The notes beneath the pieces were generated by a model, which did not search any database, was not told the DNA's origin, and saw nothing but the letters and a program-made list of their open reading frames with translations. A stretch of 64,000 bases of DNA from Shimia sp047124445 (lineage in GTDB: Bacteria > Pseudomonadota > Alphaproteobacteria > Rhodobacterales > Rhodobacteraceae), in assembly GCF_047124445.1 (NCBI RefSeq), contig NZ_CP138921.1, positions 4,278,001-4,342,000 on the forward strand, written 5' to 3'. Positions 16,386-26,261 of the stretch are shown piece by piece (the stretch's first letter is position 1; each line of letters starts with the position of its first letter). A program made the position numbers and the translations under genes.

Positions 16386-17929
16386 TGAACGACAGCTTGC
16401 TCTCTCTGGTCACGTTTATCCCGACCTTTGCAGCTCTGATCCTTCTGGTCTTTCTGCGCGGCGAGGATGAAATGGCTCAGCGCAACGCCAAACGCGTTGC
16501 CCTGACTGCGACCGTAATCACCTTCCTGGTGTCCCTCTTTGTGCTCGCCGGATTTGATCCAAGCGACACAGGCTTCCAGTTTGTCGAAGAACGCGACTGG
16601 CTGATGGGACTGAAGTATAAAATGGGTGTGGACGGCATCTCGGTGCTGTTTGTGATGCTCACCACCTTCATCATGCCGCTTGTGATTTGGGCGTCTTGGG
16701 ACGTGAAGGTGCGGGTGAAGGAATACATGATCGCCTTCCTGCTTCTGGAAACGCTGATGCTCGGCGTGTTCATGGCGCTGGATCTTGTGCTCTTCTACCT
16801 GTTCTTCGAAGCAGGCCTGATCCCCATGTTCCTGATCATCGGGATCTGGGGCGGTGCCAACCGCATCTACGCCTCCTTCAAGTTCTTCCTCTACACCTTC
16901 CTTGGCTCCGTGCTGATGCTGGTAGCGATGATCGCGATGTTTGTCGATGCGGGCACAACCGACATCCCAACGCTGATGACCCACCAGTTTGCCTCTGGCA
17001 CGATGAATGTCATGGGCATCACCGTGATTGGCGGCATGCAGACCCTGATGTTCCTGGCTTTCTTCGCCTCCTTCGCGGTGAAAATGCCAATGTGGCCGGT
17101 ACACACCTGGTTGCCTGACGCCCACGTTCAGGCGCCAACGGCCGGCTCCGTGGTTCTGGCGGCAATTCTGTTGAAAATGGGCGGTTACGGCTTCCTGCGT
17201 TTCAGTCTGCCGATGTTCCCAATCGGTGCAGAGGTTCTGACGCCGCTGGTGATGTGGATGTCTGCCATCGCGATTGTCTACACCTCGCTGGTGGCGCTGG
17301 TGCAGGAAGACATGAAAAAGCTGATCGCCTATTCTTCGGTGGCGCACATGGGCTATGTGACCATGGGCATCTTCGCTGCTAACCAACAAGGCATCGACGG
17401 CGCGATCTTCCAGATGATCAGCCACGGCTTTATCTCTGGCGCGCTCTTCCTCTGTGTCGGCGTGATCTATGACCGCATGCACACCCGCGAGATCGACGCC
17501 TACGGTGGTCTTGTGAACCGCATGCCAGCTTACGCGCTGATCTTCATGTTCTTCACCATGGCCAATGTTGGCCTGCCAGGTACTTCTGGCTTTGTCGGCG
17601 AATTCCTAACCCTGATGGGCGTGTTCCAGGTCAACACCTGGGTGGCTCTGATTGCCACCTCCGGCGTGATCCTGTCGGCGGCCTATGCGCTGTGGCTCTA
17701 CCGCCGCGTGGTGATGGGCGATCTAATCAAGGAAAGCCTGAAGACCATCAGCGACATGACAAGCCGCGAAAAGATGATCTTTGCACCGCTTGTGGCCATG
17801 ACGCTGATCCTGGGTGTTTACCCGTCCCTGGTCACCGACATCATCGGTCCCTCCGTCGAGAACCTGATTTCCAACTATGACACCGCACTGGCTCAAGGCG
17901 CTTCCGCCAGCCAGACGGCATCGCACTAA
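16385..17929 (+). CDS. nuoM: NADH-quinone oxidoreductase subunit M
   Basis: 514-residue antiporter-like subunit (ND4) with about 14 transmembrane helices. LFYLFFEAGLIPMFLIIGIWGG carries the conserved glutamate of the proton path, and HTWLPDAHVQAPTAGSVVLAAILLKMGGYG the conserved channel region. Start ATG at 16385 overlaps the nuoL stop; upstream in-frame extension inside nuoL is rejected. Confidence 0.96.
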   Translation: MNDSLLSLVTFIPTFAALILLVFLRGEDEMAQRNAKRVALTATVITFLVSLFVLAGFDPSDTGFQFVEERDWLMGLKYKMGVDGISVLFVMLTTFIMPLVIWASWDVKVRVKEYMIAFLLLETLMLGVFMALDLVLFYLFFEAGLIPMFLIIGIWGGANRIYASFKFFLYTFLGSVLMLVAMIAMFVDAGTTDIPTLMTHQFASGTMNVMGITVIGGMQTLMFLAFFASFAVKMPMWPVHTWLPDAHVQAPTAGSVVLAAILLKMGGYGFLRFSLPMFPIGAEVLTPLVMWMSAIAIVYTSLVALVQEDMKKLIAYSSVAHMGYVTMGIFAANQQGIDGAIFQMISHGFISGALFLCVGVIYDRMHTREIDAYGGLVNRMPAYALIFMFFTMANVGLPGTSGFVGEFLTLMGVFQVNTWVALIATSGVILSAAYALWLYRRVVMGDLIKESLKTISDMTSREKMIFAPLVAMTLILGVYPSLVTDIIGPSVENLISNYDTALAQGASASQTASH

Positions 17930-17943
17930 GGAGCGCTTGAGAT

Positions 17944-19386
17944 ATGATCCAGGCTGACCTGAACATCATCTTGCCGGAAATCCTGCTGGCCCTCTTCGCC
18001 ATGCTGGCGTTGGTGGCAGTGGTTTACACCGGCAAAGACAAAATGGCGCCGATGCTGACCTGGCTGACCGCCGGTGTGTTTGCCATACTAGCTGTATGGA
18101 TTGGCGTGTCCGGTGACGGTGAGAACATCGCCTTCAATGGCATGTTCCACGACGACGCCTTTTCTCGCTTTGCCAAGGTAGCAATGCTACTGGCCGGTGC
18201 CGCTGTGCTGGTCATGGGCGCGGACTACATGAAGCGCCGCAACATGCTGCGCTTTGAGTATCCAATCCTCGTCGCTCTGGCGATGGTTGGCATGATGGTG
18301 ATGGTCTCTGCGGGCGATCTGATGGCGCTCTACATGGGCCTTGAGCTGCAGTCCCTGTCGCTTTACGTCGTTGCCACCCTGCGCCGCGATGGTGTGAAGT
18401 CTACCGAAGCGGGGATGAAGTACTTCCTGCTCGGCGCGCTGTCCTCCGGTCTGCTGCTCTATGGCTCCTCGCTGGTCTACGGCTTTGCGGGCACCACCAC
18501 TTTTGCCGGCATCATCGAAGCGGTTGGCCACGGTCACGCACCACTGGGGCTGCTGTTTGGCCTGACATTTGTGATCTCCGGTCTGGCGTTCAAAGTCTCC
18601 GCCGTGCCGTTCCACATGTGGACGCCTGATGTCTACGAAGGCGCACCAACGCCGATCACTGCCTTCTTTGCAACCGCGCCAAAGCTGGCCGCCATGGGCC
18701 TGTTTGCCCGCGTGCTGTTTGACGCCTTTGGCGGTGTGATTGGTGACTGGCAGCAAATCATTGCGCTTCTGTCGGTGCTGTCCATGTTCCTTGGTGCTGT
18801 GGCTGCGATCGGCCAGACCAACATCAAACGTCTGATGGCCTATTCCTCCATCGCACATATGGGCTACGCCCTGATGGGCCTCGCGGCGGGTACCGCGTTG
18901 GGTGTCGAAGCGATGCTGGTTTATATGGCCATCTACGTGACCATGAACGTGGGCACCTTTGCCTTCATCCTTTCGATGGAGAAAGACGGCCAACCGGTGA
19001 CAGACATCGCCTCCCTGAACCTCTACAGCAAACAAGCCTCCGGCCGTGCCCTCGCGCTGCTGTTCCTGCTGTTCTCTTTGGCAGGTGTGCCACCGTTCCT
19101 CGGCTTCTTTGGCAAGTTCTACGTGCTGAGCGCCGCAATGGACGCAGGCCTCGCGTGGCTCGCCATCGCAGGTGTTGTGGCTTCTGTGATTGGGGCGTTC
19201 TACTACCTGCGCATCGTCTACTTCATGTACTTCGGCGAAGAAGGCGACACGCTGGATGCGCCACGCTCGATGGTTCAGCAAGTGATGCTGATGGCCAGCG
19301 CCGCGATTATGCTGCTGGGGATTGTGAACTTCTTTGGCGTCGATACCGCCGCGCAAGCCGCTGCCGCAGCCTTGATGCCGCATTGA
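17944..19386 (+). CDS. nuoN: NADH-quinone oxidoreductase subunit N
   Basis: 480-residue antiporter-like subunit (ND2), about 14 helices. MGLELQSLSLYVVATLRRD and VPFHMWTPDVYEGAPTPITAFFATAPKLAA are diagnostic. AAGGAG precedes the ATG. Last complex I gene; the transcript is closed by the terminator at 19412. Confidence 0.96.
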   Translation: MIQADLNIILPEILLALFAMLALVAVVYTGKDKMAPMLTWLTAGVFAILAVWIGVSGDGENIAFNGMFHDDAFSRFAKVAMLLAGAAVLVMGADYMKRRNMLRFEYPILVALAMVGMMVMVSAGDLMALYMGLELQSLSLYVVATLRRDGVKSTEAGMKYFLLGALSSGLLLYGSSLVYGFAGTTTFAGIIEAVGHGHAPLGLLFGLTFVISGLAFKVSAVPFHMWTPDVYEGAPTPITAFFATAPKLAAMGLFARVLFDAFGGVIGDWQQIIALLSVLSMFLGAVAAIGQTNIKRLMAYSSIAHMGYALMGLAAGTALGVEAMLVYMAIYVTMNVGTFAFILSMEKDGQPVTDIASLNLYSKQASGRALALLFLLFSLAGVPPFLGFFGKFYVLSAAMDAGLAWLAIAGVVASVIGAFYYLRIVYFMYFGEEGDTLDAPRSMVQQVMLMASAAIMLLGIVNFFGVDTAAQAAAAALMPH

Positions 19387-19411
19387 TCGCCAAGTAAAGA
19401 CCCCACATGTG

Positions 19412-19441
19412 ACGCGCCCCACTGGGGCGCGTTGCTGTTTT
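19412..19441 (+). terminator. Intrinsic terminator of the nuo operon
   Basis: Perfect 9-bp stem ACGCGCCCC (19412-19420) / GGGGCGCGT (19424-19432) with a 3-base loop, followed by TGCTGTTTTT. It lies 25 bases after nuoN and 28 bases before birA. Confidence 0.85.
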
Positions 19442-19468
19442 GACCAACCGCCGAAAGACGGAGTGACC

Positions 19469-20221
19469 ATGAGCAACTGGCCTGAAGGATACGGTCGCCG
19501 CGTGCTGGCCGAAATCGACAGCACCAACGCCGAAGCCGCCCGTATCGCACCGAAACTGGCTGGCCCTGAATGGATTCTCGGTCTGCGACAAACCCAAGGT
19601 CGCGGTCGGCGGGGCAGGGCATGGGTCGATCCCATTGGCAACTTCGCAGGTACTCTTGTGATGCGCCCGGCAGAAGCCCCGGATCAGGTCGCTCTGCGGT
19701 CGTTTGTGGCGTCACTGGCGCTCTATGATGCGTTTGTCGCGGTCACAGGCCGCTCTGAGGCAATGGCGCTCAAATGGCCCAACGACGTTCTGCTTAATGG
19801 TGGTAAAGTCGCGGGCATCCTTCTGGAAAGCGCAGGCATGGCCGGTGGTGCGGTGAGCCACATCGCTATCGGCATCGGTGTGAACCTCGCCCATGCGCCG
19901 GATACCGGCGCAGTCGAGGCCCAAGCCACCCGTCCTGTGTCCTTGCTCAGCGAAACCGGCGCGGCCGTCACCCCCGAAGACTTCCTCGATGCGCTGGCGC
20001 CGGCCTACGCAAATTGGGAAACCCAGTTCAGCACCTATGGCTTTGAGCCGATCCGCACCGCTTGGCTGACCCGCGCCGCACGCATTGGTGAGGTCATCAC
20101 CGCCCGCACCACCCGCGACGAAACGACCGGAACCTTCGAAACGGTAGACAGCGCGGGCAATCTGGTGTTGAAGACCGCGAAAGGCCGCGTGGCCATCCCC
20201 GCAGCCGACATCTTTTTCTGA
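19469..20221 (+). CDS. birA: Biotin--[acetyl-CoA-carboxylase] ligase (monofunctional)
   Basis: 250-residue biotin protein ligase that makes biotinyl-AMP and transfers biotin to carboxylase carrier proteins. The glycine-rich GRGRRGRAW loop is at residues 44-52, followed by the KWPNDV catalytic region (about 111-116) and KVAGIL. It starts directly with the catalytic domain, so the N-terminal DNA-binding domain of E. coli BirA is absent and it should not act as a repressor. ATG at 19469 has GGAG 5 bases upstream. First gene of the birA-coaX-rnj cluster. Confidence 0.93.
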   Translation: MSNWPEGYGRRVLAEIDSTNAEAARIAPKLAGPEWILGLRQTQGRGRRGRAWVDPIGNFAGTLVMRPAEAPDQVALRSFVASLALYDAFVAVTGRSEAMALKWPNDVLLNGGKVAGILLESAGMAGGAVSHIAIGIGVNLAHAPDTGAVEAQATRPVSLLSETGAAVTPEDFLDALAPAYANWETQFSTYGFEPIRTAWLTRAARIGEVITARTTRDETTGTFETVDSAGNLVLKTAKGRVAIPAADIFF

Positions 20222-20246
20222 CCCGCACAAAGAGGGACCAAGACCC

Positions 20247-21023
20247 ATGCTTCTGGCCATTGACTGCGGCAACACCAACACCGTGTTCTCGATCTGGGAT
20301 GGGGAGAAATTCCTCTGCACCCTGCGCACCTCGACCCACCACGCCCGCACGGCAGACGCCTATTTCACGTGGTACTCCACGCTGATCAACCATTACGGCA
20401 TCAAGGCGGAAATCACCGATGTAATCATCTCCTCCACTGTGCCACGTGTGGTATGGAACCTGCGCGTGTTTGCAGACCGCTTCTTCAACTGCCGCCCGCT
20501 GGTGGTAGGTAAGCCAGAATGCAAACTTCCGCATCAGCCGCGCGTCGACCAGGGCACCCAGCCTGGTCCGGACCGTTTGGCCAACGCTGTCGCAGCCTTT
20601 GACCGGCACGGTGGCAATGTGGTCGTGGTCGACTTTGGCACGGCCACAAACTTTGACGTGGTGGCCGAAGACGGCGCCTATGTTGGCGGCGTGATTGCGC
20701 CTGGCGTGAACCTTAGCCTCGAGGCGCTGCACTCCGGCGCGGCAGCTTTGCCACATGTCGACGTTAGCCAGCCGGAAAAAGTGATCGGAACCAACACTGT
20801 GGGCTGTATTCAGTCCGGGGTGTTCTGGGGCTACACCGGCCTGATCGAGGGCGTCATCGCTCGGATCAAAGCTGAATACGGCGCCCCAATGAAAGTGGTG
20901 GGCACAGGTGGCCTCGCACCGCTCTTTGAGCAGGGCGATGACCTGTTTGACACCATCGAAGACGATTTGACGATGCACGGCCTGACCGTGATCCATGATT
21001 ACAACAAGGAGCAGGGCGCATGA
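20247..21023 (+). CDS. coaX: Type III pantothenate kinase
   Basis: 258 residues; phosphorylates pantothenate in the first committed step of CoA synthesis. The ASKHA-fold phosphate loop DCGNTNT is at residues 6-12, with GPDRLANAVA and VVVVDFGTATNFD in the middle, typical of CoaX. AGAGGGACC precedes the start. The last four bases overlap rnj. Confidence 0.94.
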   Translation: MLLAIDCGNTNTVFSIWDGEKFLCTLRTSTHHARTADAYFTWYSTLINHYGIKAEITDVIISSTVPRVVWNLRVFADRFFNCRPLVVGKPECKLPHQPRVDQGTQPGPDRLANAVAAFDRHGGNVVVVDFGTATNFDVVAEDGAYVGGVIAPGVNLSLEALHSGAAALPHVDVSQPEKVIGTNTVGCIQSGVFWGYTGLIEGVIARIKAEYGAPMKVVGTGGLAPLFEQGDDLFDTIEDDLTMHGLTVIHDYNKEQGA

Positions 21024-22684
21024 GCGACCGCTTGATCTATCTGCCGCTGGGCGGCTCCGGCGAAATTGGCATGAACGCCTATGTCTACGGCTACGGGCCA
21101 GCAGACAACGAACGCCTCATCCTCGTCGACATTGGCGTGGCTTTTTCCGACATGGAAACCAGCCCCGGCGTGGATCTGATCTTCGCCGACATCACATGGC
21201 TGGAAGAGAACAAATCCCGTCTTGAGGCGGTGTTCATCACGCATGGCCACGAAGACCACATCGGCGCCGTCGGCCACTACTGGGAGCGTCTCGGCGTGCC
21301 GGTCTATGCCCGCGCCTTCACTGCCAACTTGGCACGCCACAAGATGGCCGACCGCGGTCAGCCCGAAGAGGTGGTCCGCACCGTCTCCGCATGGCCGGAA
21401 ACCACCAACGCAGGTCCTTTCAAGGTCGGCTTCCTCCCGGTGAGCCACTCCATCCCGGAAAGCGCCGCCCTGGTGATCGACACGCCCGCTGGTCGCGTAA
21501 TCCACTCTGGCGACTTCAAACTGGACGAAACCCCATTGGTGGGCGAGCCCTTTGATCCGGCGCTCTGGGCCGAGGTCTCCAAAGACGGCGTCAAAGCGTT
21601 GATCTGTGACTCCACCAACGTGTTTTCACCCCACGAAGGCCGCTCCGAGGCCTCTGTTGGCCCCGAGATCGAAAAGCTCGTCGCTGCAGCCCCCAACATG
21701 GTGGTCGCCACCACCTTTGCCTCCAACGTCGCTCGCGTAAAAACGCTGGCCGAGGCAGGCGAGCGGGCAGGGCGCTCCATCTGCCTTATGGGCCGCGCCA
21801 TGCGCCGCATGATCGAAGCCGCGATCCAAACAGGCGTGCTGTCTGATTTCCCCAAAGTGGTCAGTCCGGAAGACGCTGCCAGCATTCCACGTGAAAACCT
21901 GATGCTGCTGGTCACCGGCTCCCAAGGCGAACGCCGCGCCGCCAGTGCACAGCTGGCCCGAGGCAAATATAATGGCATCACGCTGAAAGAGGGCGACCTG
22001 TTCCTTTTCAGCTCCAAAACCATTCCGGGCAACGAAAAGGGCGTCATCCGCATCATCAACCAGTTCTCCGAAATGGGCGTGGATGTGGTCGACGACAGCT
22101 CCGGCAAATATCACGTGTCCGGCCACGCCAACCGCCCTGATCTGGCGCGCCTGCATGACATCGTGAACCCCACCATGGTGATCCCAAACCATGGCGAACA
22201 CCGTCATCTTCGTGAACATGCCAAGCTGGCCAACGAAGCTGGTCGCGCGTCCATCGTGGCTGTGAACGGCGCAATGCTGGATCTCTCCGGTGATCAACCG
22301 TCCATCGCGGGCTACGTGGAAACCGGTCGCACATACTTGGATGGCAACACCCAGATCGGGGCTATGGATGGCATCATTCGGGACCGCATCCGCATGGCGC
22401 TCAACGGGCATGTGATTGTCACCGTGCTGCTGGACGAAGACGATGAGCCACTTGGCGATGCCTGGTGTGAGCTGATGGGGCTGCCGGAACTGGGCCGCTC
22501 GCAAGCGCCGCTGGTGGATGTGCTCGAAGAGGATGTCACACAGTTTTTGGGCCGTGCCAAAGAGAAAACCTTGGCGGATGACGACAAGATCGAAGGCGAC
22601 ATCCGTCGCATCGTGCGCAACTCTTCCCGTGACGAAATTGGCAAAAAGCCAGAAGTCACAGTGATTGTCAGCCGCCTGAGCTAG
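21020..22684 (+). CDS. rnj: Ribonuclease J
   Basis: 554-residue metallo-beta-lactamase/beta-CASP RNase with 5'-3' exonuclease and endonuclease activity, acting in rRNA maturation and mRNA decay. The metal site HGHEDH is at residues 75-80, with further ligands in LPVSHSIPE and HSGDFK, and the beta-CASP motif TGSQGE and SGHANRPDL near residues 300-370. ATGA overlap with coaX. A strong terminator follows. Confidence 0.94.
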   Translation: MSDRLIYLPLGGSGEIGMNAYVYGYGPADNERLILVDIGVAFSDMETSPGVDLIFADITWLEENKSRLEAVFITHGHEDHIGAVGHYWERLGVPVYARAFTANLARHKMADRGQPEEVVRTVSAWPETTNAGPFKVGFLPVSHSIPESAALVIDTPAGRVIHSGDFKLDETPLVGEPFDPALWAEVSKDGVKALICDSTNVFSPHEGRSEASVGPEIEKLVAAAPNMVVATTFASNVARVKTLAEAGERAGRSICLMGRAMRRMIEAAIQTGVLSDFPKVVSPEDAASIPRENLMLLVTGSQGERRAASAQLARGKYNGITLKEGDLFLFSSKTIPGNEKGVIRIINQFSEMGVDVVDDSSGKYHVSGHANRPDLARLHDIVNPTMVIPNHGEHRHLREHAKLANEAGRASIVAVNGAMLDLSGDQPSIAGYVETGRTYLDGNTQIGAMDGIIRDRIRMALNGHVIVTVLLDEDDEPLGDAWCELMGLPELGRSQAPLVDVLEEDVTQFLGRAKEKTLADDDKIEGDIRRIVRNSSRDEIGKKPEVTVIVSRLS

Positions 22685-22714
22685 GCGTCCACCAGCACAA
22701 AATTGAAGAGAACT

Positions 22715-22751
22715 TTGGTCCGCTTGCCTATGGCTTGCGGACCAATTTTTT
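22715..22751 (+). terminator. Intrinsic terminator after rnj
   Basis: TTGGTCCGC (22715-22723) pairs with GCGGACCAA (22737-22745) with an inner GCC/GGC extension, then TTTTTT (22746-22751). The left arm contains the last bases of the convergent DUF2798 gene. The - strand lacks an equally good T-run, so termination is mainly for rnj. Confidence 0.9.
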
Positions 22752-22955
22752 GACGATCCGCCGTGTCAAAGGTGCCAAAACCAACACCAGCGGGAAGGCC
22801 ACCATCCAGCTTGCAACCCACGCGCTCAGCCACATTGTGGCAAATCCGGCGACAAAGCCACTGACCATAAATGTAGAAATGAATGTGACCACATTGGTCA
22901 TCATGCCAGACAGAATGAGCCCAAACAGGATGGGCTCAAACCGTGCTGGTATCAT
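22728..22955 (-). CDS. DUF2798-type two-helix membrane protein
   Basis: 75 residues, two transmembrane helices (about 8-28 and 43-63) and a basic C-terminus. The RFEPILFGLILSGMMTNVVTFIST start fits the DUF2798 family, whose function is unknown. Its start overlaps the stop of rhlE by four bases on the same strand, so it is coupled to the helicase gene. Its stop lies inside the rnj terminator stem. Confidence 0.8.
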   Translation of the reverse strand: MIPARFEPILFGLILSGMMTNVVTFISTFMVSGFVAGFATMWLSAWVASWMVAFPLVLVLAPLTRRIVKKLVRKP

Positions 22956-24379
22956 TGCGCGCCCTGTTCGCGGCGCTCTTCAAAGCTCATGGCGATGAAG
23001 CTAGGCATATGGTCACCCATACCGACAACTTTGTTGCCATCATCGCGGCGGTCATTGCGCCCACGTCCGCGCCCACGACGATTGTTGTCGTCCCGGTCGC
23101 GCCCACGGTTGTCGTCACGCTTGCGCTTATCGTCCTTGACCGGCGCTTCAGCCGCTTCCACGGTCTCTGACTTGGCGTCCGCCTTCGGCGCGTCCTCGTC
23201 CTTGCGCTTACGTGGTTTGCGCGGCTCGACCTTCACCGGGTTTTCAATGCGCGGGATCTCTTTCTGGATCAGCGCCTCAACCGCATCAAACTGCTTCTCA
23301 TCCCGCGGGCTGCAAATTGTGATCGCCTTGCCTTCACGTCCCGCACGCCCGGTGCGCCCAATGCGGTGCACATAGTCTTCGGCGTGGCCTGGCACATCAA
23401 AGTTGAACACGTGGCTCACGCTTGGCACGTCCAGACCACGGGCCGCCACATCGGAGGCCACAAGAATGCGCAACTCGCCATTACGGAACTGTTCCAGCGT
23501 GCGCGTGCGCTGCGACTGGTCCAGATCGCCATGAATGGGCGCTGCGTCATAGCCGTATTTCTTCAACGACTTGGCGCAGATATCCACGTCCGTCTTACGA
23601 TTGCAGAAAATGATCGCGTTGGTGCATTTGTCACCTTCCGCATCAATCAGTGCCCGCAACACTTTACGCTTTTCGCTGCCTTCGCGGTCGCGACGCGACG
23701 CTTTGAACATCACAACGTTCTGCTCAATCGTCTCGCTGGCGGTTGCCTGACGCGCCACTTCCACCCGCTCCGGGTTGGACAGGAAGGTATTTGTGATCCG
23801 CTCAATCTCCGGCGCCATCGTGGCGGAGAAAAACAGCGTCTGGCGGGTAAACGGCGTCAGGCCAAAGATGCGCTCGATGTCAGGAATGAACCCCATATCG
23901 AGCATCCGGTCGGCTTCATCCACCACCATGACTTTTACATCAGACAGGATCAGCTTGCCGCGCTCGAAATGGTCCAGCAAACGGCCCGGCGTGGCAATCA
24001 AAACGTCCACGCCTTTGTCGATGATCAGCTCTTGTTCCTTGAAGCTCACCCCGCCAATCAACAGGGCTTTGGTCAGCTTCAGGTGCTTGGAATAGGTGTC
24101 AAAGTTCTCGGCAACCTGCGCCGCCAACTCCCGTGTCGGACACAACACCAGGCTGCGCGGCATGCGCGCCCGGGCACGGCCTCGCGCCAGCAAAGACAGC
24201 ATCGGCAGCGTGAAGCTTGCGGTCTTACCGGTGCCGGTTTGCGCAATGCCAAGCACATCGCGGCCATCCAATGCCGAAGGAATCGCTCCCGCCTGGATTG
24301 GGGTTGGGGTTTCATAGCCCGCTTCGGTAATCGCTTTGAGTACCTTCGGGTTGAGGTTCAGGTCAGAGAATTTTGTCAT
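22952..24379 (-). CDS. rhlE: DEAD-box RNA helicase, RhlE type
   Basis: 475 residues. Q motif TPTPIQ, motif I AQTGTGKT (46-53), motif II VVDEADRMLD, motif III FSAT, motif VI HRIGRTGRAGREG. The C-terminal about 100 residues are low-complexity, first Lys/Glu-rich, then RGRD/DNNRRG-like repeats typical of RhlE tails that bind RNA. Works in RNA remodelling with degradosome or ribosome assembly. Single gene with its own leader (24380-24548). Confidence 0.9.
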   Translation of the reverse strand: MTKFSDLNLNPKVLKAITEAGYETPTPIQAGAIPSALDGRDVLGIAQTGTGKTASFTLPMLSLLARGRARARMPRSLVLCPTRELAAQVAENFDTYSKHLKLTKALLIGGVSFKEQELIIDKGVDVLIATPGRLLDHFERGKLILSDVKVMVVDEADRMLDMGFIPDIERIFGLTPFTRQTLFFSATMAPEIERITNTFLSNPERVEVARQATASETIEQNVVMFKASRRDREGSEKRKVLRALIDAEGDKCTNAIIFCNRKTDVDICAKSLKKYGYDAAPIHGDLDQSQRTRTLEQFRNGELRILVASDVAARGLDVPSVSHVFNFDVPGHAEDYVHRIGRTGRAGREGKAITICSPRDEKQFDAVEALIQKEIPRIENPVKVEPRKPRKRKDEDAPKADAKSETVEAAEAPVKDDKRKRDDNRGRDRDDNNRRGRGRGRNDRRDDGNKVVGMGDHMPSFIAMSFEERREQGAQ

Positions 24380-24548
24380 ATGTATCCGTGGTTTACGGAC
24401 ACTCTTTGGCCCGTAGCGGCGTCTCGGATCGGGCCCGGTTGGCCCCGCGTCAATGGCGTTTTTGATCCACGGGGCCTTCTATCGCAACCACGGCGTCAGG
24501 TCAATGAAACCGAATATGTATCAAGCCTTTGGCGTGATTTCGGAAACA

Positions 24549-25499
24549 CTAAACAACGAAGCCGGGGAAGTGTTTCCGCCGCTTTGTGTCCAAATCCAAG
24601 CGATGGCTGCGCAACAGCCCATGTGCCTCAAGCTTCTGCCGCAACTCTGGTGTCGCGACGCAGACTTCCTCGTAAAACTGCCGCAACCCGTCCGGTTCCT
24701 CGGCCAGATGAGCAAAGAGTTTGTGCAGGTTCAGCCCGCCCTGATCCTCCGGCACGGCTGAGCCCAACTCGTCTCGATACGATCCCTTCTTGTGGCGATA
24801 GGCAAAGCTCTGCATCCAATGCGCCCAGCTGGTGGTGTGCAGATGCAGCAGGGTCACATCGGTCAATTCCACCTGCCCGGGGTTGTGGCGGCCGTTTTGC
24901 GCAACATTGTGGATCTTGATTGTCATGTCCTTTTGTCCCGTGCGCAGGAACATCTTTCCCGCCACATGGCTGACAAACCCGTTCTTCAGATAGGCGGCAA
25001 AATCCGGGTAGATCTCTGCCACGATCTGATCGCGTTTGGCCTTGTCGGAAATGAAGGACTTAAAGTGGATCAGGTCGCTGTCATCCACCGAGGCCATCGC
25101 TTCCGCTGGCCGGACCCGCGCCACCAAGCAGTCTTGGGGCAGGGCGGCCAATTGCGCATCGATGGACCGATCCGGCCACAGGAACTCGTCCACATCAATA
25201 TGCAGAAGCCAATCAACCTTCTTGGCGCGATTATAGGCGTGCCGCACGTTGAAAGACTGCCGCGGCTGGTGCATCGGCGGTTTCTTCCCACGTGTCTTCT
25301 GCCAGTAATTGTCGCCGGTGCGGACAACCGTCAGTTGGGGATGCGGTTTCAGCTGGATTTTGGCCTCGGGATTGGCAGCATCCAGATAGATCCAGACATG
25401 CGCAGCCCCCAGCTCCAGATGATGGGCCACGAAGTTCAGAATGTCGACGGCGGGCGCTTTGATGGTTGCCACCACCCCCCAGGTCGGTGAAGTGCTCAT
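24549..25499 (-). CDS. Glycosyltransferase family 2-like protein
   Basis: 316 residues of the Glyco_tranf_2_4 type: N-terminal TIKAPAVDILNFVAHHLELGAAHVWIYLD and a DxD metal motif in LLHIDVDEFLWP (Asp102/Asp104). It probably transfers a sugar in the cytosol; donor and acceptor are unknown. I set the start at ATG 25499 because it overlaps the stop of the upstream gene by four bases (ATGA); the frame is open further upstream but lies within that gene. Confidence 0.8.
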   Translation of the reverse strand: MSTSPTWGVVATIKAPAVDILNFVAHHLELGAAHVWIYLDAANPEAKIQLKPHPQLTVVRTGDNYWQKTRGKKPPMHQPRQSFNVRHAYNRAKKVDWLLHIDVDEFLWPDRSIDAQLAALPQDCLVARVRPAEAMASVDDSDLIHFKSFISDKAKRDQIVAEIYPDFAAYLKNGFVSHVAGKMFLRTGQKDMTIKIHNVAQNGRHNPGQVELTDVTLLHLHTTSWAHWMQSFAYRHKKGSYRDELGSAVPEDQGGLNLHKLFAHLAEEPDGLRQFYEEVCVATPELRQKLEAHGLLRSHRLDLDTKRRKHFPGFVV

Positions 25500-26251
25500 T
25501 TCCGGGCCTGCTGACGCTCTTTCTTGGCCCGCATCTGCGCCAGCCGCCGGAACACCCCGCCGGGCTCCTCGATCAGCTCTTGCAGCAAATGGTCCACCAA
25601 CGGCGCAATCACCGCGTCGCTTTTGCCCATCTCCCATATTGGTGTGATCACGTTGATGTCGAGCCCGCCGTGCATCAATGAAAATGGCTCCATATCCAGC
25701 GGTAGCCGCGTTTTTATGCGTTTGCCAAAGCCGTACTCCTTGCCGGGCTCCATCCCGCTGAAGGTGCGCTCAAACTCATAAAGTTTCATCATGCCAAACA
25801 GCATGCGCAGCCCTTGGCCAACCTCCCGCTGCGCCGGGGTCTCGCCGTGATCCGCAAAAGTCTGTACTGAACTCACCAGCCAGCGCAGGTTCAATTCTGA
25901 AATCAGATGTGCGGACTCCTCGGCCCATATCCGGCAAAACAACGCGGCGGTTTGCGTCGGCTGGTCCCGCTTGCGCAGGTTGGAGATCAACTGCGCATTC
26001 AGGAAGGCCAATTCACTCAAGCCGACAAATTCTTCTGCAATCTGCCGTCGTTTGCGCGCCCAACTGGTGTTTGGATCGGCTGGCCCCTTTTGCGTTGCGC
26101 GCTCCGGTACAATCGCATTCCTCAGAACCGACAGGTTCACATCCAGGGACGGCAGGTCTTCTGGGCCAAAATCAAAGGGATCACGCCGGCCGTCGTAGCG
26201 TTCCATCATATAGGCGTAACCGCCCGGATAGGTGAGGGTTTTTTCTGACAT
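25496..26251 (-). CDS. Conserved protein of unknown function, coupled to glycosyltransferase
   Basis: 251 residues, soluble, largely helical, no signal or membrane segments. Notable segments are TWARKRRQ-like basic (WARKRRQIAEEF), FCRIWAEESAHLISELNLRWLVSSVQ and a basic C-terminal tail (RAKKERQQARK). I do not recognise a family. It is translationally coupled to the glycosyltransferase, which suggests a shared role in surface or glycan biology, but this is inference. Preceded by a strong hairpin that separates it from prfC. Confidence 0.7.
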   Translation of the reverse strand: MSEKTLTYPGGYAYMMERYDGRRDPFDFGPEDLPSLDVNLSVLRNAIVPERATQKGPADPNTSWARKRRQIAEEFVGLSELAFLNAQLISNLRKRDQPTQTAALFCRIWAEESAHLISELNLRWLVSSVQTFADHGETPAQREVGQGLRMLFGMMKLYEFERTFSGMEPGKEYGFGKRIKTRLPLDMEPFSLMHGGLDINVITPIWEMGKSDAVIAPLVDHLLQELIEEPGGVFRRLAQMRAKKERQQARK

Positions 26252-26261
26252 GGCACGATGT

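Noticed and set aside
23366..24919. + strand open frame opposite rhlE
   Set aside because: The helicase motifs on the - strand are intact; this frame has no motif and runs past the gene end into non-coding DNA.
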